From Oxyruncus cristatus (taxonomy: Eukaryota; Chordata; Aves; Passeriformes; Cotingidae): a stretch of DNA of 64,000 bases. The stretch covers positions 930,304 through 994,303 of the forward strand of contig VXAY01004719.1 of NCBI GenBank assembly GCA_013399855.1. Direction: 5' to 3'. Positions 1 to 10,800 of this stretch are shown here, piece after piece (positions within the stretch are counted from its first letter, which is position 1; each line of letters begins with the position of its first letter). Made by a program: the position numbers and the translations under genes. The notes below the pieces were generated by a model. The model ran no database searches, was not told the DNA's origin, and saw nothing but the letters and a program-made list of their open reading frames with translations.

Positions 1-75
1 GTGTGTGTGTGCGTGTGTGCGTGCGTGTGCGTGTGTGTGTGCGTGCGCCTGTGTGTGCGTGTGTGTGTGCGTGTC
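1..75. repeat. (GT/GC)n alternating purine-pyrimidine microsatellite in TPT1 intron 1
   Basis: Almost unbroken alternation of G with T or C over about 75 bases, reaching to within 8 bases of the exon 2 splice site. It may extend left of the window. Such tracts mutate in length and can adopt Z-DNA. Confidence 0.9.
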
Positions 76-82
76 CCCGCAG

Positions 83-156
83 AGGACGAGATGTTCTCGG
101 ACATCTACAAGATCCGGGAGGTGGCGGACGGCCTGTGCCTGGAAGTGGAGGGGAAG
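83..156 (+). CDS. TPT1: TPT1 exon 2
   Basis: Codes for (E)[16 protein letters not shown] and on to VEGK, residues about 10-34. The acceptor is ccccgcag and the donor is AAG|gtgagt. The first two bases (AG) complete a codon begun in exon 1, probably GAG. The acceptor follows directly on an alternating GT/GC tract, so the polypyrimidine tract is short. Confidence 0.95.
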
Positions 157-3100
157 GTGAGTGCCCGCCCGCCCCGAGGAAGGGAGGGAGCGGGGCAGGG
201 ATGCTGCGGTGACTCAGGGCCGGGAGGGAGCGGGGGTGGCGTCCCTGCGAGGGGCCCGAAGGAGGAGGGAGGGGGCACCCACCATGGCCCGGTGCCTGTG
301 CCAGGGCAGGGCCGGCTGCTACCCCGGGTGGTGCCTAGGAGAGCCCGGGTCAGCCAGGCTGGAGTGTAATGGAGCCTGGGTCAGGCATCAGGAGAGGCAC
401 CCGGCGTGGCAGTCACAGAATCATAGAATGGGTTGGGTTGGAAAGGACCTTAAAGACCATCTAGATCCACCCTCCTGCCGTGGGCAGGGACACCTTTTGC
501 TAGGCCAGGTTGCTGAAAGCCCCATCCAACCTGGCCTTGAACACTTCTGGAGATGTGGCATTCACAGCTTCTGTGGGCAACCTGTGTCAGTGCCTTACCA
601 CCCTCACATTAAAGAATTTCTTCCTAGTGTCTAAACCTGTCTTTCAGTTTGAACCTGTTCCCCCTTCTCCTGTCACTTGGGAAATTAGTGCTCAGGCTGC
701 AGTCATGTACCTTGCACTGATCTGTGGCTCTGGAGTCATGTCCTGCTCTCAAATCGTAATGTGTAAGAGTGGTAGCATTAAGGTTTTTTGCAGAGCCGTT
801 AAGTTTTTTGATGTCTCTAAATCCAGATGGTCACCAGGACAGAGGGTCAAATTGATGACTCTCTAATTGGTGGCAATGCCTCTGCTGAAGGTCCAGAGGG
901 AGATGGAACAGAAGCCACGGTCATAACTGGTGTTGATATAGTAATTAACCACCACCTTCAGGAGACCAGCTTCACAAAAGAATCCTACAAGAAGTACATC
1001 AAGGATTACATGAAAGCGTAAGTGTTGGTAGGCTTTTCCTTTGAATGGGATTGCAGAGTTTTTGCACGGTTGAGATTTTAAAAACAGCGTTGGACTTATT
1101 CCTAGTAGGTGTTAGTTCTGATACAGGTGTGAAACTGGCTGTGAACTTCAGTAATGTCTGAATACTTGGCAGAACTGGAGCTCCAAAGATTGATGCTGGA
1201 ATATCTATGTTTATCTTGGCTTAGGTAGAGGACCTGATCGCATGCTTTAGATTTAGTTTGTAACCTTGCTGTTTTCTTCTGTATTTCTTTATGCCAAACC
1301 TTCCTGTGGATGGGAGTCAGGTGGTAAAGAAAAGCTTTCTGAAGCTTTTCTAAGTTGGCAAATATCTAAAAAAATGTGTGTGAATGGGACTTTCTGCTAA
1401 TTCAAGATGTACTTTCTGTTGATCTCTGTTCAGTGGATTACTGTTAAAGGTGAAAATGCTTTGTGACACTGACAGAAAGTACTCTTGGTGCTGTGGAAAT
1501 GACTTGCTGATTTTTGTCTACCACTAGCCTAAAAGTAAAGTGACCTTGATATGAGTGGCAGGCACTGTTCTGCTATTACACTAGCAAAATTAAATTAAAA
1601 TTTGGGGGCTTTGAAAGGGAGTGGGGGAAAGCAAAATTAAAGTGACAGTTAGTAACTGTTTCTGCTATGATGTGATGTCACACAGTGAAGTTAAACTAGA
1701 ACATGTTTTCAGAGTTTTGATGTTTTGTTTTTTTTTTCCTCCCTTCCAGAATCAAAGCCAGACTTGAGGAACACAAGCCAGAGAGAGTAAAGCCTTTCAT
1801 GACAGGGGCTGCAGAACAAATCAAACACATCCTTGCCAACTTCAAAAACTACCAGGTAACTTGCGTCTCGTTGCAGTAGTATTGCAGTGTTACACGCTGA
1901 TACACCTGCTGAACTGGCTTGCTGAGGATTTTGAGTGCTCCTGTTCTAAGGATTCTCTGAGACTTAGGGAGGAGAAACAGCAAAAGGTTGTGAGGTGTTT
2001 GGGGATCTCATTTCTGCTCATAGTGCTTGTAGTTAGCTATGTTTGTTGTTACTGTGGCTTAGGGACTGTGGAGCTAAAAGACTTGAAACGTGGATCACTT
2101 TGGCTTTTGCTGTGTCTTACACTGTTCATACCAGTGTGGTAAAATTACAGAATCACAGAATGGTTTGGGTTGGAAAGGGTCTTCTAATTCCAACCCCCCT
2201 GCCATGAGCAGGGACACCTTTCCCTAGACTAGGTTGTCCGTAGCTCATCCAACCTGCCCTTGAACATTTCCAGGGATGGGGCATCCACAGCTTCTCTGGA
2301 CAACCTGGGCCTGTGCCTCCCACCCTTATAGTTAAGAATTTCTTCCTAATATATAATCTAAATCTGCCCTCTTTCAGTCTTAAACCATTCCCCCTTGTCC
2401 TATTGCAATATGCCTTTGTAAAAAGTCCCTCTTCAGACTTTCTGTAGCCCTCTTTAGGTACTTGGAGGCTGCTCTAAGGTATGCCTGGAGCCTTCTCTTC
2501 TCCAGGCCGAACAACCCCAGCTCTGTTAGCCTGTCTTCACAGGAGTGGTGCTCTAGCCCTCTGATCATCTTTGTGGCTGTCCTGGACTTGCTCCAATGAG
2601 TCCACATCCTTCTTACCTTGGGGTCCCAGCTCCAGAGCTGGATGCAGCACTCAGGTGGAGTCTCACCAGAGCAGAGCAAAGGGGCAGAATCACTTCCCTC
2701 AGCCTGCTGGCCATGCTCCTTTTGGTGCAGCCTAGGATACAGTTGGATTCCTGGGCTGTGAGTGCATACTGCGGGATCATGTTGAGCTTTCTGTCGACAG
2801 TACCCCAGGTCTTTCTCCGCAGGGCTTCTGTCAATCCATTCTCTGCCCAGCCGGTATTTGGGCTCGGGATTGCCCTGACCCAGGTGTAGGACCTTGCGCT
2901 TGGCATTGTTGAACTTCATGAGGTTCCTATGGGCCCACCTCTCAAGCCTGTTCCTTTGTATGGCATCCTTTCCCTCCAGTGGTACTAAAATGGACAAGCT
3001 GTGGAGAGCAAAATCCCTGCAGCTGGTCAGGGAGACTTCTAAACTGAACTTGGTGACTTTGTATTGTTACTGTATAAAAGTGCCTTTTCTCCTGGTAGTG

Positions 3101-4666
3101 GCTGATCAAATGTCTCAGTAACACATTGCTCTGAAGTTCTTTGTAGGAGAGAACATGAATCCAGATGGTATGGTGGCTCTCCTGGACTTCCGTGAGGATG
3201 GTGTAACCCCATATATGATTTTCTTTAAGGACGGCTTAGAAATCGAGAAATGTGTAAGTACTGCCCTGAATTGGGTGAATGTGCCTTAACTACCTCATGA
3301 GCTCCTTCACAGCAGCACTTTTACAGGCATAAGAGAGAACAAGTTAAACAGTAGCTGCCAGTTTAAAAACTTAGAAGTCTGTGTAAATACAACCTGTTTG
3401 GCGCTTCATATTATGCGCAGTGCCTGAAACTTCCCTTGAATGCTATTAACTTGTACTAACCGGGGATATAGTGTCACAGCAATGATTCATGGTGACTTAA
3501 TGGCTGAGAAATGCAGAAGGAATTGCCCTGGCGAGATGTGTGTAATTGGGAATGGTTTTAAACTCTTAGATGAAAGACAATGTGCTCTGAAATGCACTTG
3601 TAGTTTGGATCCCTCTGGTGGGGTTTAACTGTGTAACTACCTTGCGTGGTCACGTCCCATCTTCTTTCACTTAATCGAATACCCTTATTTTTTTATGCAA
3701 GAACTATCAGTTTAAATGTTGCCCCAAATTTTGGAATGTAATAATACTTGACCGAGTATTTAACCTTATTCTCTCTGGGATCTCCCAAGTACCTGAGCTC
3801 AAGACAGCTCCTGTGGTCTGCTTTAACTACTCTATATTAGAATGTGGTTGCAACAACATAGTATTTGGATCCCAACACTGATGTTCTTATGCTTATTTGG
3901 AGAGCTGTGGAATTCACTGCAGTGTGGGATCACCAATTGCTTTGCCCAGACATTGTGGACTTACAAAGTCTGTTAATAGCCAGCTAAATTTATCTGTAAA
4001 GCCTCTTAAAAACTTTCTGGTATGCAAATCATGTAAAGATGAGCCAGCCTGTAGTGTGGAGCAGTAGGCAAACTAAGTAGGCAAACTTTTATTGGCCAAA
4101 ACAGACCTGGCACCTCCTGCAGCCTCATGAAAGGGTGATGTCTGTCCTGGGCCCTAGAACAGACCAGACCTGGAAGGCACCTCCTGGGAGCAGAAGCTTG
4201 TGTGCATCTTTTCTTCAGGGGCACACCTTTTGGATGTGCAGTTTGGGTACCCTACATCTGCTTCAAGATGGAGTAAAAGAATATTGACAGGGTATTGCAG
4301 TTTTAAGAGAGTACTTTGTATGCTTTGGTACTTGTTTAGGATGTGCTCTTACATGAGAGGAAATCTGAACTTTGGTATGTCAAGCAGAAAGGGTATGAAT
4401 GAGTGTTCTGTCCAGCTTGCTCAGCAGCTGATTGGTGCCAGGTGCTCTGTGTGACTGTATAAATGATCAGCATCCTCTGATAGACCACGGGCACTTTTTC
4501 TGTTGCTCTCTGGTTTGCACTAAGATGCAAAAACAATTTCCTTGCGCTTTCTGCCTGCCTGACTGTGGCAGTCCAGATTGAATTAGGGAAAACACAAATA
4601 AGTTGTAGGAATTTACTGTGACTGTCGTGACCCTTGAGCTAACACTTGCTACTCTTGTTTCAGTAA
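83..4666 (+). CDS. TPT1: TPT1 (translationally controlled tumour protein), exons 2-6, 5' incomplete
   Basis: TPT1 (TCTP, fortilin) is a small, abundant cytosolic protein of 172 residues. The family is linked to growth control, calcium and tubulin binding, and protection from apoptosis. Coding exons are 83-156, 827-1017, 1750-1855, 3137-3253 and the stop exon from 4664. Joined, they read from residue 10/11 ([12 protein letters not shown]) to the C-terminal EIEKC and stop. Exon lengths of 74, 191, 106 and 117 nt keep frame at every junction, and the codon count reaches residue 172. All introns start GT and end AG. Family signatures visible are [27 protein letters not shown] and [15 protein letters not shown]. 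Exon 1 (about ten residues) and the 5'-TOP promoter known in this family are outside the window. The frame is intact and nothing suggests a pseudogene. Identity is essentially certain. Confidence 0.97.
157..826. other. TPT1 intron 2
   Basis: The first 250 bases are very GC-rich with many CpGs, probably the tail of the promoter CpG island. A CR1 fragment fills 413-676. The remainder is unique sequence leading to the exon 3 acceptor. Confidence 0.85.
413..676 (-). mobile_element. CR1 LINE 3' fragment in TPT1 intron 2
   Basis: Starts with the reverse complement of the CR1 tail (tcacagaatcatagaatgg, then gttggaaaggacctt). It continues through the typical block reading ccatccaacctggccttgaa and on to cccccttctcctgtc. 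The element is 5'-truncated, as most CR1 copies are, and antisense to TPT1. Confidence 0.92.
827..1017 (+). CDS. TPT1: TPT1 exon 3
   Basis: Codes for residues 35-97 plus two bases of codon 98, starting [19 protein letters not shown] and ending KKYIKDYMK. The acceptor is tccag|ATG and the donor is GC|gtaagt. It covers the flexible acidic loop ([10 protein letters not shown]) and the first TCTP signature. Confidence 0.96.
1018..1749. other. TPT1 intron 3
   Basis: Unique sequence of 732 bases with a good donor (gtaagt) and a T-rich acceptor tract before the AG. I see no repeat or RNA gene in it. Confidence 0.8.
1750..1855 (+). CDS. TPT1: TPT1 exon 4
   Basis: Codes for residues 99-133 ([16 protein letters not shown] through NFKNYQ). 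One leading base completes codon 98 (GC|A, Ala). The acceptor is cttccag after a T-rich tract and the donor is CAG|gtaact. This is the helical, basic region that the family uses for calcium and tubulin binding. Confidence 0.96.
2144..2985 (-). mobile_element. CR1 LINE, ~840 bp, in TPT1 intron 4
   Basis: Begins with the reverse-complement CR1 tail (acagaatcacagaatggttt) and reaches back into ORF2. On the minus strand the C-terminal reverse-transcriptase block is recognisable: [31 protein letters not shown], then [20 protein letters not shown] and FGLEKRRL. A 205-codon open frame (2997-2380) starts in the CR1 frame, leaves it in the middle, where the CR1 reading ([20 protein letters not shown]) is in another frame, and returns near the end. 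Indels have therefore broken the coding sequence. It fills most of the intron and is antisense to TPT1. Confidence 0.93.
3137..3253 (+). CDS. TPT1: TPT1 exon 5
   Basis: Codes for residues 134-172 ([13 protein letters not shown] through GLEIEKC). The donor is TGT|gtaagt, so the stop codon lies in the next exon. The acceptor is an unusual AAG in a poor pyrimidine context (tgctctgaag). A better-looking CAG lies 18 nt upstream but would put TAA straight into frame. Confidence 0.95.
3254..4663. other. TPT1 intron 5
   Basis: Intron of 1,410 bases hosting the H/ACA snoRNA at 4467-4599. The snoRNA 3' end is 64 nt before the splice acceptor. A 14-bp-period duplication (agtaggcaaact) lies near 4064-4090. 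The rest is unique sequence. Confidence 0.8.
4467..4599 (+). ncRNA. SNORA31: H/ACA box snoRNA, SNORA31-like, copy 1 (TPT1 intron 5)
   Basis: Two-hairpin H/ACA architecture. Hairpin 1 is closed by GCATC (4470-4474) pairing with GATGC (4524-4528) and is followed by an H box matching ANANNA (4530-4535, AAAACA). Hairpin 2 is closed by TTTCCTT (4537-4543) with AGGGAAA (4585-4591). It has an inner CTGCC/GGCAG stem and unpaired arms (gcgcttt; tccagattgaatt) forming a pseudouridylation pocket, and it ends with an ACA box three bases from the 3' end (ACAAAT). It lies in sense in the last intron of TPT1. From memory, SNORA31 (ACA31), thought to guide rRNA pseudouridylation, is hosted by human TPT1. I infer the name from location and structure, not from an alignment. 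H/ACA RNAs act in the nucleolus with dyskerin, NOP10, NHP2 and GAR1 and are released from the spliced intron. Confidence 0.8.
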
Positions 4667-4890
4667 CAAATCAAACAGTATGGTTTTGGATCACTGTCTT
4701 CATAGCTGGCTGCTGTTTCTTCTTCATCGGCACAACACCAGGAATCGGCAATGTCTAACAACTGGACTGATGTCATCTTGAGCTTTATTCACTTATTTTG
4801 ACCCTGATTTGGAGTGGAGGCATTGTTTTGAAAAACGAAAAAAAACATCTATCATGTAGGTTGTCTAAAATAAAACTCATTTAAACCCAT
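4664..4890 (+). other. TPT1: TPT1 terminal exon: stop codon and 3' UTR
   Basis: The acceptor is cttgtttcag. The exon starts with the TAA stop that follows Cys172, so it is otherwise all 3' UTR of about 225 nt. The UTR is AU-rich towards its end. The 3' end at about 4890 is inferred from the poly(A) signal at 4869-4874. Confidence 0.85.
4869..4874 (+). terminator. TPT1 poly(A) signal AATAAA
   Basis: Canonical AATAAA, 203 nt after the stop codon. It is followed within 50 nt by GT-rich sequence (gtaatgtcttttggtctgat) that could serve as the downstream element. Cleavage is expected near 4890. Confidence 0.8.
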
Positions 4891-7800
4891 TCTAGGTAAT
4901 GTCTTTTGGTCTGATGTGTTTCTTAAGGTGATTCACAGGAGAGATTGCACCAAGGATTTGGTACTGTCAGTAGCATAGCCTGGTGCTACTGTGCAACAAC
5001 TGGACTGTTTCCAGACAGATTTCACAGTTTGCCTGTGGCACTGGAGCGCAAGAGAAGGCTGAGATCAATAAGGCAAAGTCCGAGAAATGTCATAATGGAG
5101 TGGACCACCTTCATCTTTCATGATTGCACAGACTTATCTCTGGAAAAGATAAGAAATAAATAATAAAACCCCAGAACGGAATATGTGGTATTCAAGCTGA
5201 GTGCTGGCTGAACTTCTTTGTCAGACGGGAACACTTGAGTTTGTCCTCAGTTCTGGTATGGCTCCAAGATCAAGGTAGGAGGATGACTGGAGGGAGCAGG
5301 AGTCTTTACACCAGCACTCCCTGAGCGTAGGTACTGGGAACATTGTGGGGAGAGGGTGAAATGACTAGGTTTTCCAACACAGCCTGCCTGTGGTACTGGC
5401 TCTTTTGTATTTGACAGCTGTTGAAGGGACCATCTTAATTAGAACTCTGTCGAGTTGCAGGATTTGGGGGGTTTCTGTATTTGACCTCTTGGAGAGAGCT
5501 ATTGAAATGGCCTAGCCCTAGACTACCTACAAACTTGGTGCATGTCTGTGCTTGAGACCCGAGTATTTATGAAATACTGTTCCTGCTGTGTTCCGCGTTA
5601 GGAAATGCATCTGTTTGACAGACCTGGAGCAAACGGCCGTTGCTTCTCTGGTTCTTTCTGAGATGCAACAGTAACAGGTTCCTTGCGCTTTCTGCCTGTC
5701 TGACCCTGTGGCAGTTTGGATTGAATAAAGGAACACAAATGCCTTTACAGCCCCGGCTGTCACTGCTGACAGTGTGTGGGCCTGACCAGGGATGTTGCCT
5801 TGGACTGCAAATGATTAACTTTTTTCCTACTGCAGCAATGGCAGAGGCATAGGAGGTTAAGGTGCCTGAAAGGGGAGGGCATGGCCCACTCACCAGCTGT
5901 GAGTTTTTGCATCTTCGCTATCTTGTGTCAGTTTTTGGCCCCTGGTACTGCAGGGCGGAGGTGGAGGTGCATTTCTGCAGGGGTGAGATAGATGTGGCAG
6001 CAGGCTGGGAGGAGTGAGAGACTGGAGGAGGGAGTCGAGTGTGCCCTAGTTATCTCTGAGGTTCCTGTCTAGTTAGATACACTCTATTTTAGTTCTGTAG
6101 GAACTTAATTTTTTTTTAATTTTTTTTAAGCTTTCCCAACAGAGGATCTTGGGCCAGCTGAACTTCTGGATGAGGTACAGTTTTGGTGTAACCTCCCTTC
6201 ACTCAGTGGGGCTGAAAGGCAGGGAGGCAGGTTCAAAACCTAGATAAAATCACTGGGAGCCAACTCTTGATTTCCTTGCAGGGGATTTGTTTAATGGGAC
6301 CAGGTGAGGATGTTATCTTACCTTTCCTTTTGCATCTTTGTTAAAAACAGAGGATTAAAGGAAAGGGAGAGGAAACAGGTGCTTAGTTGAGCTGAAGTTA
6401 GTGTGGGCAGGGTAGTGCTGATATGGCTGTGTTGGCCCCTAATAGCCCTGGCTCCCACTTCCAGTGAATCATAAGTGTTTAAAACTGCAAGGAGCTGATA
6501 TGTGGAAGTGGAAATGGCTCCTCCCCCCCTTCCTGGCTGGTTATGCCGAGGCTGGGAGCCCTGGGTACCAGCCTGGAGCAAGTTGCCACGTGGCACCTGT
6601 GTACAGATGAGGTGCTGCTTTGAAAAGCAGGTGCTTCAAACCATGATGAGCACAGCCTTGCTGTTTGGTTGAAGGGCAAATTGTGTGTCATCCTATCTGT
6701 CCTCCAGGCTAATTGGGATATTTAATTGGTGTATGTGAACATGCCAAACTAGAGGGTTCTGTGCTCCAAGCAGTCTTGTGTGCTTTTCTGCACAGCAGAG
6801 CCTCTGATGGGAAGTCTCCTTCCAGCCTGCTGTAAGGAAGTGTCAGTTCAGAGGCTCTGGAGATGAAGGACTTGGTTATGTTTGTTTTCTTCAGTGAGCT
6901 GCGAGAGGAGTGGTTTTGCTGCTTGTTGCACTTGCTGCACTTCTCAAAAATGTATTGCTGCCTTCAGTTTCTTGGGGAAAAGGGCAAGTCCCGCTGCTCC
7001 TCAGTGTCAAGTCTGTCAGTCAGCAGGGAGGAGAGGTTAAACCACAATCAGTGTCAGGGAAGGATCATGGCTGTCACAGCTACAGTGCTGTGGTAGCTGC
7101 TTGCTGTGGAGCCTGGGTGAGGGAGAGTTGGGAAGTCACTACATCCTGGTAAGTGGGAGGTCTGTGCCTGGTAAATGCACTTGCGAACAGTCTGTGACGC
7201 AGCTCCTGAGTTGGAAAGGAAGTCAGCGTATTTCCTCATAACCCAGTTTTTCTTCTGGCCCATCTTCATTTCAAGCAGCTGTTCCCTGGGGCTGAAAAGC
7301 TGAGGTGAATTGGGAAGACAAAGCTTTGTACTTCACAAAACAGCTTTGGAGTTACTTAGCTGATAAAAGTCCCCAGTGATAACAAACGACCCTGGTGCTG
7401 CTTAAACACAAGCCTGAACTGAAGGACAGCTTTAAAACCTATGCCTGTCTTGTTTTTAAACGTGCTTATCAGGGTTGTATCTTGCATTCCTGGAAAGATA
7501 TTTTCAGTGGCTGGAAGGGCTGTTGAACTGGGAGGGATCCAAATAGCTTTTTCCCTGTGCCTCATGGAGCGGGCTAAGCTGCTAGGTAGACACCTTTCAG
7601 CTGCTGGCTCAGGTCTCCCGCACCCACTATGAGCTGCGTGCTGACAGGGGAACAGAGGCTGATTGCTTATGAAGAGGGGAGAAAACGCTGCCTTTTTAGT
7701 TGCACGCTTTTGTGGTGCTTGGTTAAGGGAGTGATGCCTTGGGGCTGGAGGAAGCAGCTGCTGTGCTTGGCACGTGTCCTATGGTCCCCTTGACCTTTTG

Positions 7801-10800
7801 TCCTCCCACCCCCACTGTTCCCCCTCAATGCCTGCTTTTGTCTCACAGTTGTTCTGCCCCATCTGGGTCTTGCCCCATCTACAAATCCACTCTCTTTGCC
7901 CTATGAAAGCAAAGAAAAACCCCCATTTCTCATGAACCAGTAACAATGATGTTAATATCTAGATGCTGCTACAGGAGCTTGTTTCTCCTTGGCCGCCTCC
8001 TTTGAGGAGAAAGGATGCAGCAGACATGGGGATGTTCATGTAGTGGGGGAATATCTGGTGTGTGGAAGAGGCACTGGTGGCCCCATTGCCCCCTCTTGGG
8101 TACCCAGCTGAGCCAGCCCCACTCCACCCCTTGGCTTTGCCCGCTCAGCGTGGGCTGGGGGTGGATGCCAAAGCCCAAGTGGGTGATGGTCCTGGAACCT
8201 TGTGCAGCCCTCAGTTTGGGGCAAGGATGGAGAACCTGCAAAGGGAAAATATTAAATGAAAGTATGTAAGAATCACAGGTATGGTTGGTTTGGGGGGCTT
8301 TTTTTTGTGGATTTTTTTTTTTTTTAAATGGGCTTAGCTCACAGCCAGGAGGGAGTTAACATAAGCTTAGAACATGGTTGTTGTCAGAGAAATAAAATTG
8401 GACTAATTTTTTTAAAAATAGGTTAAAAAAAAAAAAGGCTGTAATTTGCTTTTTCCTCTTAGCAAGTCTCTGGCTGTTGCCAGCCTGCTGCAGTCCTGGC
8501 AGTGTTTTCAGTGACAGCCCTTCAGGGAGGATGCTTTCATTTAAGAGCAATAGTATCTGCATCAAGGTAGTTCTGCTTTCTCACACGCTGCTGCTGGCTT
8601 GGAGCAGGTAAAGACACCTCCCTCTGCTCCTGTGAACCTCCATCTAGGCTTCAGCTCTGTAGCCACTTCCCTGGCATGTGGCCAGGGAATTGTAAGGCTG
8701 GGATGTTTAGCCCTAGACCAGCCAGCCAGGAAATCTCTGTTGCTGCTAGCCCACAGTGGGAGAGCAGCAGTTAAACACTGTATTCACTTAGCTCAGAGAA
8801 AAATGTCTTGGTGGGAGGGGAAAAAAAGCCCCTAGCCAAGCCTGGAAGTCTTTGCCATGAACAGTGCAAAATCCACTGCCAAGAGCATAACTGTGCTGGT
8901 TTGAAGTCCCTGTGGGTTGGCTGCCTTTTGGTTGAAGCTGCGGCTGGAAGCTGTTGTGCAAAGATTGAAGCCAAGTGGCTGTGGCCAGGGCTGGTGGCCC
9001 GAAGGAGCTTGTTTTGGGTGCCAGCAAATGCTGGCAGCCCTGCAAATGTGTTCTGCAGGAATGCACAGGATGCTGAGGACGGGCATAGCTGCTTGGTGTT
9101 TTGATCCATTAGAGCTGCATTCATCACCTTCCACTTCAGGCAGAAAGGAGCCAAACACCCTTGGAGGCCTTTTTAAGACTATTTTGGTTTTGTGATGCCA
9201 GCCTTGCCAGAGGCAGCAGCTGGATGGTGATAAAAGTGCTGAGCAATTGTTTCTCTGTAGCCCTCCCTTTATCTGGGGAGCTAACAGCAGGGATTCACCT
9301 TCCCATCTGTGGCCAGCAGCATCAGGAGGAAGCACTGGCACTTCAGGGAGCAGCCCACTTTCTTCCTATCTTCAGCTAGGTGCTGGTATGCTGGCAGCCC
9401 TGCCAAAGTGTGCAGCTGTTTAATTACTTTTTTTTTTACAGTGTCCATAAAAGTAGATGTCCAGAAAGGTTTTAAAGATTAGCTTCTCAAAAGCTTTGTT
9501 ACAGACTAGTTGAGAAACAGCCCTGTAAAACTGGATGCTCCCTCCCTGCTCACCATGGATGCTTAGCTAGCAAAACCCCACTTGCTATTGGAATAGTCTG
9601 GTTCAAGGGCTGAGATTTATCTCCTCTACGTACACCTGAGCCAGGCCCTTTCAGTCAAGGCAGGGAGGGATGACTCGCTGCCCCTGCAGCTGAGTGGTTG
9701 CTGTAGGCTGCAGCCACTGAACTGCCTGCAGCTGCTGGTGCTTCCTCACACTGCCCACGAAAAGGGGTTTCATGGAGTCAGTGCAGCCACTCACCCATCA
9801 GCTTCAGGTGCCCCAGCCCGGCAGCCACCTCCTGGCAGCACGGGACACCTGCTGTGCGTGGCCTAAGAGTGCTTTGACCCCCATAAACCCACTTGATTTT
9901 TAAGCCAAACCAGCAATATAGCAGCTGCCCACAAGCAGTAGGGTTTCATGTTCATGGCCACCTCAGTGCAGGAAAGACATGCAAGGGGAAAAAGCCTATG
10001 GCTGGGGATTCTTGGGCTGTTGGACCCTGTGTGGTTACAGCCCTTGCTGCTGGCAGCTTCTCTCATTGCTGGACTATAAATAGCTTCTTCCCAAGGATGG
10101 GCTTGGCCAGGTGGCAGAGGGAGGCTTTTTGAGAATCCATGCTTGGTTTTATGCGAGTCTCCCACAGACTGCTGGGAGCAGCTGGGCAGGGGCAGGCATA
10201 GGCCTGGGAGGCTGAGGAAGGACTCTCCATGATTTTGTGCATTGCTTTTAATCATTTTAATGTGCCCTTGCCCATTCCTCTGGTGCTTAGGACTTGGTTA
10301 TCTGTCTCACAGCTGCTGAAAACCTTCCCTGCTTCCTGGAGGCACACAGGTCCCATCTCAAGAATGAGTTCCAGAGGTAAAACCAGTTAATGGAGTAGAG
10401 AGGAAAAGAAGCAGTCATTCTCTTCCTTTCAACATTGAAAACAAACTAGTGCAGCTTCTCCTGTTTATTTGCCTGTAGTTGGAAATATACTGCCTGCAAA
10501 AGCCTAAACACTGTTTAGGCTTAGCAGAAAGCCCTCTTGGGGGTGCATTCCTTCTCCAGGAATACATTTTGGCTGAGGTACTCGTAAGACCAGCCCCAAG
10601 CAGTTCCTTGCGCTGAGGTTTGCTGAGTTGGACAGGAAAAGGGGGTCTCCATTGTTAGGTGCTTGACTGTCACTTATAACACAAGCCCTAGGCGTGGTTA
10701 GCTGAAGGGAGGCTCAGTGGTGTTCATGGACCCTTCTGGCTTACAGGTGCCTTTTTTATCTTTTGTGTTAGAATTTGTCGTATTTGTGTGAATAATTAAA

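Noticed and set aside
510..866. 118-codon open frame spanning TPT1 intron 2 into exon 3
   Set aside because: It is read from antisense CR1 sequence and is out of frame with TPT1.
3480..3520. Possible C/D snoRNA in TPT1 intron 5 (atgattc ... ctga)
   Set aside because: The C box is imperfect, the box spacing is too short and there is no terminal stem.
8832..9341. 169-codon open frame on the minus strand as a gene
   Set aside because: No recognisable domain, no splice or promoter context, and equally open frames on the opposite strand. It is best explained by GC-rich noncoding sequence.
10604..10614. Eleven-base match (ttccttgcgct) to the snoRNA pocket arm
   Set aside because: No closing partner, no CTGCC/GGCAG stem and no properly spaced ACA box, so it is not a third snoRNA copy.
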